Source: Heterostelium multicystogenum
Taxonomy: Eukaryota > Evosea > Eumycetozoa > Acytosteliales > Acytosteliaceae
Direction: 5' to 3'
Assembly (NCBI GenBank): GCA_003667245.1
Contig: RCNN01000203.1
Location: 1 to 64,000, forward strand
DNA: 64,000 nt
A program made the translations under genes and the position numbers. Positions 23,743 to 35,800 of this stretch are shown here, piece by piece. Each line of letters opens with the position of its first letter. The first letter of the stretch is position 1. Below the pieces are notes generated by a model, which saw only the letters and a list, made by a program, of their open reading frames with translations, made no database searches and was not told where the DNA came from.

Positions 23743-25041
23743 TTAATAGAAAGGTTGTTGCTGATATTGGTTATACTGTTGATTTGGTGGTTGAAACTGA
23801 TTATTTGGAGGCATATTAAATTGTTGTTGAGGGGGTGGATTGAATCCAGGAGGTGGTTCAACCTTTTTGTTCTGACACTTTAGAAAAGTAATTAGTATAA
23901 GTGTTCTGTGTGAAATGAAATATTCATGTACATTGAACTTACTTTGTTCGCATAATGACCAGTTTGAAAGCATTTGAAGCATGTGATTGTATCTAAATTA
24001 ACAGGGGGTTTGTTGAAACCTCCCGCACCACCACCTTGATTGCTTCCTCCACCTTGGTTGAACTCAGAGTTGGGATTCATTGGATTCGTGCATTGATTTG
24101 ATTTGTGTCCTGTTTGTCCACAGTTGTGACAGATTGGGATTCCTCCCTTCGGCTTTCTGCCATCTCTATTAAACTTATCGCCAGGACCACGAGGCTGGAA
24201 TGTCTGTTGTTGAGAATCAGGTGCTCCGGGATTTTGCTGTTTAATTTGGTTGATAATCTGCTGATTGTGCTGTTGTGACTGCAGTTGCGATTGCTGTTGC
24301 TTCTCAATATCCTGTTGACGAGACTCTGTCTCTTCCTTGGGTAACTCAAACTTCGGGTGACCATATTTACATCTTGGTCCTTCAGGACAGAATCCCAGAT
24401 AGTAGTTCTCGCAGAGCAACTTCTTGACATGTTTGTGTCTACACTTTGGACCATGCTTACAGAATCCTCTAGCATACCAAGGACACTCTATAACCTTTTC
24501 CTCTGGATTCAAATGCAAATACATACACTCTTGATTACTACATTCACCTATATTAGGATAATAAACAACATGATTAGTATCAAAATGTACTTACAATCTT
24601 CTGTGTATTCGTTGAGCTAATCTATGAATAGTATATACATACCGAATTTAGAGAAGAAATAGCATTCGGGCATCTTTGCCAAGTCATATTCATGAAGGAA
24701 TTCGCATAGTTCACCTTTTTTGCAAAGACCTCTAAGCCAATGCTTACATACGACAGCATGTTCTGTTTTCGAATGTTTATATGGGCAATCGTTTCCTTTT
24801 GTGCAAATACCTTTTAAAAAGAACCTACATACTTCTGAATTATCTACAATAACAGATCGATGTGACATTACATCTAATTAGTAAACTACCTTCTAATCCA
24901 ACCATAACAATCAAATAATAATAATATAAACGAAACAATACCTTTTGAATCATCATCTACAATCTCATTTTTATCAGTTACATAAGGTTCAAAATCAAAT
25001 GTTAACTTTAATGATATTAGATCTACTTCAACATCTAACAT
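23743..25041 (-). CDS. cpsf4: CPSF30 / CPSF4, mRNA 3'-end processing zinc-finger protein
   Basis: CPSF30 recognises the AAUAAA signal within the cleavage and polyadenylation factor. Four exons splice cleanly: 24942-25041, 24643-24843, 23943-24547 and 23743-23877. The N-terminus is acidic (MLDVEVDLISLKLTFDFEPY). Five CCCH fingers follow: CRFFLKGICTKGNDCPYKH, CKHWLRGLCKKGELCEFLH, CYFFSKFGECSNQECMYLH, CPWYARGFCKHGPKCRHKH and CENYYLGFCPEGPRCKYGH. After a Gln-rich linker come two CCHC knuckles (CHNCGQTGHKSNQC and CFKCFQTGHYANKC). The tail is Pro/Gln/Asn-rich. This is one of the few genes here that is fully in frame after splicing. Identity is very secure. Confidence 0.93.
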
Positions 25042-25896
25042 CTCTTAACTTTATTTATTTCTTATTGTTTATTTATATCTTATTGTTTATTTAATATTTT
25101 TATATACTCTATATATATTTCTATTCTATTTACAAAATTATGTGTATATCTTAAAGATAGACTCACACCTATAACATCAACAACAACAATAAACAAAATA
25201 ACAAACAAAGCTTTAAACAAATTTATCCTTATTTTATTTTAGTTTTTAGAAAAGCAAAAAAAAAACAAAATGAAATGAAATGAAAGGGATCAACTCATTT
25301 AAAAATACATAAATAATGATAATAATATGACTGTTTGAATTTATTCAATAATAAATTATTTTTAATTTAATTTCAAACTTAAATTAGAAGATAATTCAAT
25401 TTTTATTATATTATATTCTCTTAATTGACCCGCCAACTTTATTCCAAAAAAGAAGTTTACCTGTTTTCCAGGTTCCTGGTCCAATGGAAACCTATTGTTT
25501 CCTTAAATGGAAAATAATAATTTGGAATATCTTTTTAAAAATAAAGAAACCATTTCTATACAACCTGGTATTTAATTATTTTTATTCTAAAATTCTCATT
25601 ATTATGTAAATGGTAATGAATGATTATTTTTCAGCAATATTCTTGTTTATTTTTGAAGATGCCATTCGGCTGGATTGTGTTAAGAGGATTCGTGACTCAA
25701 ATCTAATCATTATAACAAGATCATATTGTATATGGAAATTATATTGTTTGCTTTGTTTTGATTGTTTTTTTTTTATAAATATATTTTGAAAGTTGATTTT
25801 TATTAACTGTAATGAAACACATTAATAAGTTATAGTTTGATTTGTGTTGGTTGCAAGTTAGATGTATTAATACAATGATAGGACCGTATTATGGTA
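25042..25896. other. CPSF30 upstream region
   Basis: About 850 bp lies between the CPSF30 start and the end of the alpha-kinase gene, both on the minus strand. It is strongly A+T-rich with poly-A/T tracts. No coding signal was recognised. It presumably carries the CPSF30 promoter and the kinase 3' UTR. Confidence 0.55.
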
Positions 25897-28800
25897 TTAA
25901 TTTTCTAAAAAATCACTTAGAGCTTCCATCTTTGGTTTCTCTTTTTGTGGTACTGGTGGGAGCGGAGTTTGGGGAGGTACATGATTATTATTACTATTGT
26001 TGTTGTTATTGTTGTTTATCTGTTGGTTGTTGTTACCATTACCAATGTTGTTGTTATTGCTGTTTATATTTGGTAGTTGTGGTTGTTGGACATTATTATT
26101 TAGTGGTGGGAAATGTGCTGTGAATGATTGTTGGAGATTTGGTGGATATATAAATGATGGATGAATGTAAGATTGACTTTGGGGCTTTTGTGGTACTGTT
26201 CCAGAGTCATCTGTGAGTGGTTTGGGGTTGACCGAGTTGAGACCAAGGAAGTGGCAAATGGGATTGCATTGATGTGTAGAAAAGAATCTCTTGATTCCTT
26301 CAATTCCAAGATTTCCTTTTCCAAAACCTTGTCCGTCAGAAGAATGGATCTGAGGATCGGTGTAGACATCACCGACACCCTGAATGTCGACTACGATCAA
26401 CTGACAACCAGAGTCCTCATAACTAAAATGACTGAATGCATGTGGAGTGTTTCTGTCAAAGTCATTCTTGAATCCATAGTTGTTGTTGTGCTTTTCGTAC
26501 TTTCCTTCGATAAAGTATTCGACTGCACAGAAGGGCTTACCCTGACGCTCGACCAACTCCATCACAAATGCTGGAACAAAATCAATTTTCTTTGGTGGAT
26601 TCTTCTGATTGAAACGCTCGGCAATCTCTTTGGCATAGGTCTGCATCTCGACGTCCTTGAAGTAGACCATACGATCTTCGTTGGGATCTTTGAATAGCTT
26701 TGCAACCATCTGTGATGTTGGACCCTCAGCAGAGAGATCTTTCATACGGAAAGCCTTACGCATTGCACCTTCGGCAAATGGTGTTGGCTCAGTGATAACA
26801 ATTGTCGCAGTTTGTATCCATTTGCCGAGCTTTGCATCGAATCTGTGACGAATGACTCTTTCGGTTCCAGCCAATCTTTGGTCTGGGATGACTGGTGGGA
26901 TTGATTGTACGACTGCTGGAGCTGAGTGAATTGCTTGTTGGAGTTGTGGAGTTGCTTGATTCTGAGCAGATGGCTGTACTGCCTGTTGTTGTTGCTGTTG
27001 CTGCTGTTGAATCTGTGGGGAAGTTGTCTTTGTAATATTGTCAACAATTTGTTTTCTTCTGTGGTCAAACTCTTCTTTGTCCATCATTCCAAGATCAAAT
27101 AATTTCTTTAAATTGAGGATATCTGAAACACTTTGCTCCTCCTCATTATTACTTTGGAGCTGTGGTGGAGCAGAGGATGGTTGGATTGGAACCTGAGCTG
27201 GTTGTTGTGGTTGCTGTGGTTGTTGACCTGGGAATGGTTGTAATAGTTGGAGGACAGCTTGTTGGAATGGTGGGTGTTGAATATTTTGTGGAGGTAAATA
27301 TTGGGAATGAGCTGTTGTTGGTTGAACAGGGATAGGTGAGTGATGTGGTTGTTGTACAGGAGCAGATGATGAAAGAGGAGGTTGTTGGTATTGTTGCTGC
27401 TGTTGTGTAAAAATTGTTGTTGCTGGTACTGTTGTTGTTGCTGCTGTTGTTGTTGATATTGTTGTTGTTGTTGCTGTTGTTGTAAAAATTGTTGTTGTTG
27501 TTGCTGTTGTTGTTGTTGCATTTGTTGCATTTGTTGTAAATATTGTTGTTGCTGTTGCTGCTGTTGTTGTTGCTGCATTTGTTGTAATTGTTGTTGTAAA
27601 TATTGTTGCTGTTGTTGTTGTTGTGGATGTAACGCTTGTGGCTGAACGAAGGGGTTACTATTTGTAAGTGAGTGTGGTTGTGATGTATTAATACCATTAA
27701 TACCACTGTTGTTCAATTGGAATGCAGAAGGAGATGGTGAGGGAGAAATTGGGTGATTTGGCTGATACTGGACTTGTTGCTGTTGATTGAAATTTTGACC
27801 ATTTACTAATGTTGGCGATGGTGATGGTGAGCCCGAAGGTGACAACAAACTATTGGACACTGGTGGAGGATAGCTGTTTGTAGAGTTACTGTTGCTGTGT
27901 GGCAAAACCATTTTGTTGGTTGTTGTCGTCGATGAATGGGTTCAAGTTCTTCATTTGAGGGATATCATCGGCACTCTTGTCGATGAGCGAAATCAACTGA
28001 TCTTTTGTTGCGAAGGGGTTGCCACTGTTGGGAATATCTATCATGTGTACTTTGAAATCAGAAGAAGCATGGTGCTGTGGAGACAAGCTTGCTGGAGTGT
28101 TTGAAGTCGATGGAGTCGTACTTCTTGCTGCCATCATGTCAATTAAATTACTTTGCTTGCCATATGAGGTTGACAATGGATTGGGTGTATTATTATCTAT
28201 TATTTTGTTGGTTTCATGTACTTTGAAGGGTGAAAAAGGGTCTAGTGGTAGAGTTGTTACGTTGTTTGACGTTGCTGTTGTTGTGAAATTATAGCTATTT
28301 ATATGGTTATGCTGCTGTTGATCTAGTATGAAGTTATTGTGATTGTTGGCAATTCCGTTGCTGCTCTTCAGTGGATTTGGTGGACACAGCTCTTCAAAGA
28401 TAGAGCGGGTTTGGTTTTGGTGAGTTGTGCGGCGATGCAAATGGAGAAAAGTGATCCAAAGTTTGTGTTGTAGAAAGAGGGATGGCAACACCGTTGATTT
28501 CATTGTGAGTGATGCCGCCGCCACCACCTGACCCGTTGAGAGGGGTGATTCCTTGCTGAGGACTTACACCTTCGAGTGGTGAAGAAATCCAACGCTTCTC
28601 TATATATTTCATTCTAATGAATTGCTCTAATCGAGGGTCATCAGGCTGTGGTTGTATAAAATCTTGAGGAGTCCAATGAGCTAACCAAAACTGTCTTGAA
28701 ACCTGAAAAACATAAAAAAAGAGTATAAATAATATTCGGTAAAATATTATTTTTTAAACAGGGTGTGGTGAGTTTAGTTTTGTTTTGTTGGCAAAATACA

Positions 28801-29496
28801 AGAAATGATTCTTGTGGAATTGAGGCTTTTCCTTTTTGAAAATTTTGCAAATTTTAGAAAAAAAAAATTGATTGTAAAAGCCAGAATTATGATAAACGAT
28901 TGATTGGATCAAGATTTTAGATATGTTGGTAGTGTGATCAAAACATGAAAAAAAATAATACAAATATGGGTTGTAAGATATTGTTTTCCAAGGTTTTGTT
29001 TTGAGTTTGTTTTTAATGAGTTATATCTCATTTTTTTTTTCCAATGATCTTTTTTGTTTCTGATTTAGTGTGTATGGTGGTGATGCATCATGGATATATG
29101 TATGGTTGAGTGATAAATGTTAAAGATGTTACTTACCAAATTACCAATAGATTGTAGTCTTTTAATTTCATCCTCTGTAAATTGATCGACGATTGGTTTA
29201 ACTTTAAACTCAAGTGTACTCCTGTGAAATAGATTGTAATTAGAATTAGCGATCCAAGTATATCATTGTGATTGCTTTTGAACCTACAAATAATGAGCAC
29301 ATGTTGGACAAATGAAAATGCCGAGTTTAATACACACATATGGTACATTCTTTAAGTAGATATGTCAGTCATATAGATTTATTATAATGTAATAAAGGCT
29401 ACTTACGGATGAATTACATTCAGCACATTGTTTATTATTGATATCTTGGAACAAAGATCTTAAGAAAGAGAATTGATCACTACTTGAAGGTTGCAT
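25897..29496 (-). CDS. ak1: Arf-GAP/alpha-kinase fusion (AK1-type)
   Basis: The ATG at 29496 begins MQPSSSDQFSFLRSLFQDIN. Exons 29407-29496, 29288-29349 and 29137-29221 encode an Arf-GAP zinc finger with exact CX2CX16CX2C spacing (CAEC...CPTC). The helical part continues with RLQSIGN, then WTPQDFIQPQPDDPRLEQFI in the next exon from 28702. A long Gln/Asn/Pro/Ser-rich linker follows with NPF motifs (GNPFATK, LNPFIDD, SNPFVQP). Then comes a SHOCT-like helix (LKKLFDLGMMDKEEFDHRRK) and the alpha-kinase domain: PFAEGAMRKAF, catalytic lysine in MVAKLF, AVEYFIEGKYEK, VVDIQGVGDVYTDPQIHS and GFGKGNLG, with zinc ligands in HQCNPICHFLGL. The same fusion is known for D. discoideum AK1. Frameshifts lie near 28430, 27900 and 27120. 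Confidence 0.88.
27398..27625 (-). repeat. CAA/CAG poly-glutamine tract
   Basis: This is a near-continuous run of CAA and CAG codons, broken by single Tyr, Phe, Leu or Met codons, inside the linker of the Arf-GAP/alpha-kinase gene. Mixed CAA/CAG use implies an old, translated tract rather than a fresh expansion. Such tracts are common in dictyostelid proteins. Length is likely unreliable in this assembly. Confidence 0.9.
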
Positions 29497-31432
29497 TTTG
29501 ACTTCTCTTCTATATCAATAATATTTCCTATCTATATAATAAATATTTTAATGTATCCAGTCTTTAGAGAACTTTGATTTTAACTGATTGTTTTTGCAAA
29601 ATTCCAATAAAATGTTTAAGGATCTATATCTATCTTTAGAGTCTTTCACAGATTATAACAACTAACTAAACTAGGTACGATACTGAATGATGCTGATTTA
29701 ACTATCTGATTCTAGTCGATGTGCCTGTCAAGTAATGTAACTGTATCTAATTAACTTGTGAGTTGTTGAAGCAGTTCCTTTTACAATGCAGTTATGTATT
29801 GTACTGTTTCTGGAGCCAGTTGATTGTTTACAGCTATCTACGTAAGTATTGAGAATAGTATGATGTAGCTGAAGTTGTTTCTATTTGTTCGAGTAGATGT
29901 CTACCTGTATCACAATAATAGTAGTAATTAAGAGAAATCATAAAAGTAATTAATAAATTTATACTATTATTATTATTATTATTCTTATTCTTATTTAATG
30001 TATTATAATATTATTATTATTATCTTATTAATTGTTGAATTAGTTGATGTTAATACTAATTCTGATTGATGTTTATTATTATTATTGTTGTTATTGGTGT
30101 TGATGGATGATGATGTTGATGATGTTGATGTTGCTTGAAGCTGATGATTTATGATGCTTTATATAGTGTAATTATTTGATTGAAACTAATATTATTATTG
30201 TTGTTATATAACAAACACAAAGATACAATTGAATACAAATCGATTTGATTATTTTCCTTTTTTTCTTTTTTTTTTAATTTTAAATGATATTATTTATTTA
30301 TTTTTATTTTGTTTTTATTTTTGTACTATTGTTTTTTGGTGTGGTACCAATAATATTTAAATAAATCTGAAGAAAGGGGTAATGTTCTGTTGATGTTTGT
30401 TCTTGCTTGGAATTGAGTTGCTGTAAATGTAAGTGGATGTTGATGGGTGATTAAATGTAAATTGGTTGATTGTCGCAGTTATTATTTTTTTATTTAATTA
30501 ATTTTATTATTGAATCGTTCTATGTGTTATTGATAGTTGTTGTTCTTGTTGTTGGTGTTAGTGGATAATTGAGCGGCAAGACGAGATAAATGCAAATTTG
30601 AAATAATGAATAAATAAAGTTAAAGAAAGGTTTGTTTGGTTTGGTTTGGTTTGGTGTTTAAAAATAATAATAATATCAACAATTGAGTTGAATTGGCGAT
30701 AATAAATTCATTTTGTGTTGTTTGTGTTTGGATTAATAAATCATATATTTGCAATCAAAATAATAGATAAGTTAATTAATCCATCACCTACATAATTACC
30801 AACACTAAGACACTCCTATACTACCCCAAACATTACTTTGCCAACATATTTAATAAATACCAAATATATACATTTTAAATGAAATAAAAAAAGTAACAAC
30901 AGCATCAACCAACACACAACACACACATACATAACTAAATATATATAAAGGGTGTATATTAACTATTACTATTACTACTAGTATTATTATTGTAAGTGAA
31001 CAGCAACAAATGGTAATCAATTACTCAAAAAAGATGAATGATTTTAGAAACAGAGTGAGGATGTTAATGATATTTGTTGATGTTAGTTCTTAAGCTAACT
31101 TTGGTACCACACAACCTATTCGACTACACCACGAGGTAGTTCAATGTTACTGTTTAAGTGAGTGAATGATATTATATATTTAATATTGTTATTATAATAA
31201 TAGTATTGCAAATATGGTTATTGTTATTTTTACTTAATTTATCCATCTATTACTAATAATATGATTAATACTAACATTAGCAATATTATTACAAAACCAG
31301 GATTGATTAAATTAGACACTAACGATACGATATTTAAATACAAATTCGATCTAAAAAATAATAACAGTATACAATATATGTTTAGTGGTGTAGGTAGTAA
31401 AACAAATCAATAACTGACTGAGTTGTATATGC

Positions 31433-31482
<50 letters not shown>

Positions 31483-32484
31483 ATTACTAATATTATTTGA
31501 GTTAAGCTATAATGACTGACCTACTACACGAATAATAAACATAAATCTAAATAATTCTTTCTTCCTATCTTCAAGCTCTGCTCTAAGTCTCCTCTAAATA
31601 GGTATAAATGATACAACAACAGTTGTGATTGATATATTATTAATAATATTTTAAATGTTTTTTCAGAGTTGTTTAAAGTTTTAATAAATGTGTTTTTGAT
31701 TGATTTTTATTTAGAAAAACAAAGTGCATTTTGCAAATATTGTTCAGATATTTTAAGTTTTTTCATTTTTTCCATGTTTTAATAACAAATTCCAAGCACA
31801 ATATTAAAATCCCAAGATGTTGAGGTAAAGCTTACAAACTTTACAATAACATCAACAATTATTGATCTGATGATGTCAGTATGTTATTTTCTTAGGATGT
31901 CATGTCACACCCATTCTAATAAATATTTATAATATCATGATAGTCATGACTAGGTTGGACTACCATTGATAATTCCTTATCAACTCAAAGAATCCTTCTT
32001 TTTTGAATTTATTATACACCAATACATGTCTTTGATTTTTCTCAAGTTGATTTTATTGAAAAGAATTTATCTAAGTTCAATTAGATGAATATCAAATATT
32101 GTTAGCTCCACATACACTAAGTCTTGATTTATCAGTCACATTGCTTGTTTAGTTTAAGAAAATAAAGTCAACCATGGTAGAAGTTTCCCATTCTTAGTCA
32201 CAAACGACTCCTTCAGAGTTCTAAATCTACAAAAAATAAAAAGAAAAACAAATTTATCTGGGTTTTGGTGCATGATGGGGTGCTTTATCTTATATTTTCT
32301 TGAACGTGAAGAACATCAATAAAAGGTAAAAAACTTTAAAAGGAGTAAACAAAGAATCACACTGTGCTCGGCTCGCCCAACCGAGGGTAACATTTAGTCT
32401 CTTCGCTTGGCTTTGTTCCTCTGACTATTAATTAAACTTTTATTTAATTACTTTATTTTAATTCAATTTTTCTATTATTTCTAG
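29497..32484. other. Gene-poor region, kinase upstream half
   Basis: Nearly 3 kb has no supported gene. Read on the minus strand, roughly 29950-30750 is rich in CAA/AAT/AAC triplets, as in long 5' leaders of dictyostelid genes. It contains (TTA)n at 31432-31482, TTGGTTTGGTTTGG at about 30630-30655, and a short G+C-rich island at 32362-32420 described separately. No tRNA or other structured RNA was recognised. Confidence 0.5.
31432..31482. repeat. (TTA)n microsatellite
   Basis: This is an uninterrupted TTA/ATT trinucleotide repeat of about 17 units in non-coding sequence. Equivalent tracts are widespread in dictyostelid intergenic DNA. Confidence 0.95.
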
Positions 32485-32499
32485 AATAAGTATGTACTA

Positions 32500-32811
32500 A
32501 TGATACCTAATTTAAAAACAGCTAAAATACCTGTAGTTTATAATTTTACTTCAAATACATTAGATACAGCTGGTGTTCGATTTTTGCAAGTTCACTTGGT
32601 TATGGTCACCAATGAGAAAGAGGCAAAACAGGTGGTACTTCATATGGAGTTAATAGGGGTAGGAGAAAGAAAAGAGCAAATCGTTGAGTTGTTCGATCTA
32701 TATGTCAGTCATGTCTTTACGATCTCAAGGACCACAAGAAGCACTTGGAGACCACCACTTTATACATCACCTAAGACAACAAACAATGTACATAAATATA
32801 CATTTTATTAG
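32500..32811 (+). CDS. Orphan ORF, unknown
   Basis: This is an unrecognised 103-codon ORF beginning MIPNLKTAKIPVVYNFTSNT. Its composition is more protein-like (mixed, not low complexity) than anything else in the surrounding 7.6 kb. A TTTCTAG acceptor-like site sits 15 bp upstream at 32478-32484, and a GTAAC donor-like site lies in the G+C-rich island about 90 bp before it, so this may be the second exon of a small gene. The C-terminal third is Thr/Ser/Pro-rich. There is no signal peptide, membrane segment or motif that I can name. It could equally be a remnant of a mobile or duplicated gene. Confidence 0.3.
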   Translation: MIPNLKTAKIPVVYNFTSNTLDTAGVRFLQVHLVMVTNEKEAKQVVLHMELIGVGERKEQIVELFDLYVSHVFTISRTTRSTWRPPLYTSPKTTNNVHKYTFY

Positions 32812-35800
32812 TATTTTTTTCATCATATCTATGTTTGTAAATTTACAATGTCTTCATTTTCAATCAATTAAAATCATGAATTACTTTTTTGTCAATAGGT
32901 TGATTGTCGCTTGCATACTATTTATGAGCTATTTTGTTCCATTTTATGCTCAGCCACACACTCAGAACAGAAGTATGATATTTTAATTTAATTAAAATTT
33001 TAATCATTTTTTCTGATGCCTCTGTTGTTTTGTTCAAATTTTTTTGAATCACAACCTAGTAGTGTGCTTTCAATCTAGGTACGCAACCTTAATAATACTT
33101 ATATCTATATAAACATAAACATAAACATCAACATCATCTCACAGAATTCATTATTATTATTATTATAATAATAATAATCTATACACATTCTTTAAAAGTA
33201 GTAGTAGATAAAATTAAGAGAATAAATAATTTGTTAAGTGGTATTAGTAGTCAACCTATTTAATTTGGTACATTGTTCATCTGTTGTTGATTAAAAAAAA
33301 ATTCGTCCTATTCTTAAGGAGTTGGACAAATATCGACATTAACAGCAGATTGAAATTGGTGATCGCGAAACAACAAAAATTAATAATTTCCTGAATTAGA
33401 ATTGTTGAAAGTGTACTATAATAATTTTAGAAATATATTATAAAATAGAGTAGTCCTAGGAAACAGTTCAATTTATCATATTTTTTTTTAATCAGATCTA
33501 ATGTAAGCAAATATATTATACTATTCCATTTTTGCCTACTAGTACTGGCAATTAAATAATTATTATTCTTTTTAAGGCTAATTGCAATCAACTGTATTCA
33601 TTCATTCATTTTCATATAATTAAAATTCCCTTTTTTTTACTTTCCTTTCTTAACCTCCTCCTCTTGTTAGCAACAATCACAACACAACACAAAACCACAA
33701 TTTTGAAACCATTGAATAATTTCAGCTCATTTTCAAATTCTCTCATCTCACTCCACCTTTGATCTTTATAAAAGAATGATGAATATTATTAAACCCCTTT
33801 TTTTAAGCTGAAGTGTTAACAGTGTTGTTGCTACTATATCTTTTATATCTTACTACATTGTTAAAAGCTACACCATCAGAATTTCATGATCCTTAGCACC
33901 TCAATCTACCAATATATATAAATTAAAAACAAAACATTTCATCAAAGTACTATAAATAAATAATAAACTGTTCATACAAAAAGAAAAGAATCAATATTGA
34001 TTGATGAACAAAATTCAACAACAACATTTAAATCCTTTTCATTCATTTATCTTTTATCCTTAATCATAAAATAAAATCAAACAATTATAACAGTTCTAGA
34101 ATACTTTATTTAGAAAATAGTGAGCATAATATAATCTCAATATTATTAGATAGTACTTGGAAATTCCAAAGTGAGAGAGATAAGATACCAACTCATAGGA
34201 TTGGATTGGATTGAATCGAATTGTACAAAAGCAGAACAAAGTCAGAAACCAAAAGTAATATTACTAATAATAAAATGGTTTGTTTCCATTTGTAAATTGT
34301 GTTGTGGTGTGGATGTTGGTTTCTGGATGCTGATCTACCATTTAGTGCTCTTTGATCAACCGATCTTAGTTATTCGCTCACTGGAACCCCCAACAAAATT
34401 GGAGCTTTTTTAACTTTTATTATTATTATTAGTTATTATATCTTTTACAATCAATTGGTTTGATTTCAAAATTAGCTCATTTTATTTTTTCAATTCGAAT
34501 GGTTCTTGGTCAAACTCTTACCAAGCTGTTTCACAACATTTGTTGTGCTGTTGCGAATTTTACCAACAAAAAAATATTGCATCAATCAACAGAAATTGTG
34601 TGCTTGTGACTCGATCACTTCGATCTCGTACGAGACCAAGCAAATAGAACAAGCCAAAAAAGACCCACTACCACTCGCAGGTTGCGCTCTTATTTTTGCA
34701 ATTTTGTATTTTTTTTTTTTTTTTTTGGTGCTTAGCTTGTCAAACCATCCATCCCAAAATATTACCCCTCCTTCACTTTGCACTTTATCAACAATGACAG
34801 AGCCGCCCTGCGCTGCTGGTGGTACCTCTGGTGCCACTTGATAAATCTGGATCCTTCTTCTCATCATCATCATCCAAGGTTCAAAGTGTTGGCATGATAT
34901 CACAGAAACACATTACATTACTTTTGGCAGCCACATCAATCCAATCCTCCACGAGCACAACCACCGACTACTTTGCTTTAAGATTAGCTTGGACATCAAC
35001 ATTACCTGATTGTGTGTTTCTCATACCACCCACACTCATTTCTCATCATCATCATCAAAACCAAAGACTTTTCTTCTTTACTAAAAAAATTGCAGCAAAG
35101 CAAATTATTTTTTTTTCACCATCATTTATTACTGTGTTGGTTCGTTCACCCCTAATCATCCAAACAAAACTTTTCCATTTAAGTATATATCTTTCAAACT
35201 TACTCTACTTATACATAAATATATTATTATTTTGTTTGCATTTTACTCTAAAGTCAGTACTATATTGTCATCTCAAAGAGAGGAGCACAGCTGCTGCTGG
35301 ATTAGATCTACAGGTAGTTCGTTTGCGTCTTGAGTTTTGAGTTTGTTTTTGTTTAGGTTTGTATCAGTCAAGTGATTTGAGACAACTAGACCTGGACAAT
35401 CACCACCTACTACTTTGCTTTAGTTTACAAAATATATACATAGTTTAGTTAGTTTTAGTTTCGTTTCGTCTTTGTTATTGTAAAAAATCAAAACCAAAAA
35501 CAAAGAGACATCAGCTTTTCAAAACAAAGTTTGTTAGTAATAACCAAAATTGGGGTAATATTGCAATAACAATTTGGGCATCATCAACGAACAACAGTGT
35601 GCTGCAATTAAACATCATCAACACACACAAAAATATTTAATTTAAATAATTGTTTTTTTTTAAACAAAAACAACTCACACAATCACCACCACAACCTTTA
35701 TTACTACAAACAATCATTAATTTCAGAATCAAGATTGCTGATCAACCAACACGCAACAACAGTTGTCAGGCAAGAAGCAACAACCACCAGAACTAACAAA

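Noticed and set aside
27398..27625. Regular short repeats resembling an array
   Set aside because: These are CAA/CAG codons of a polyglutamine tract, with no spacers and no conserved repeat unit of CRISPR type.
34819..35340. A 173-codon plus-strand ORF upstream of the DUF3825 gene
   Set aside because: Its composition is Ser/Thr/His then Phe/Leu/Ile noise in a C/A/T-rich leader. There are no domains and no splice context.
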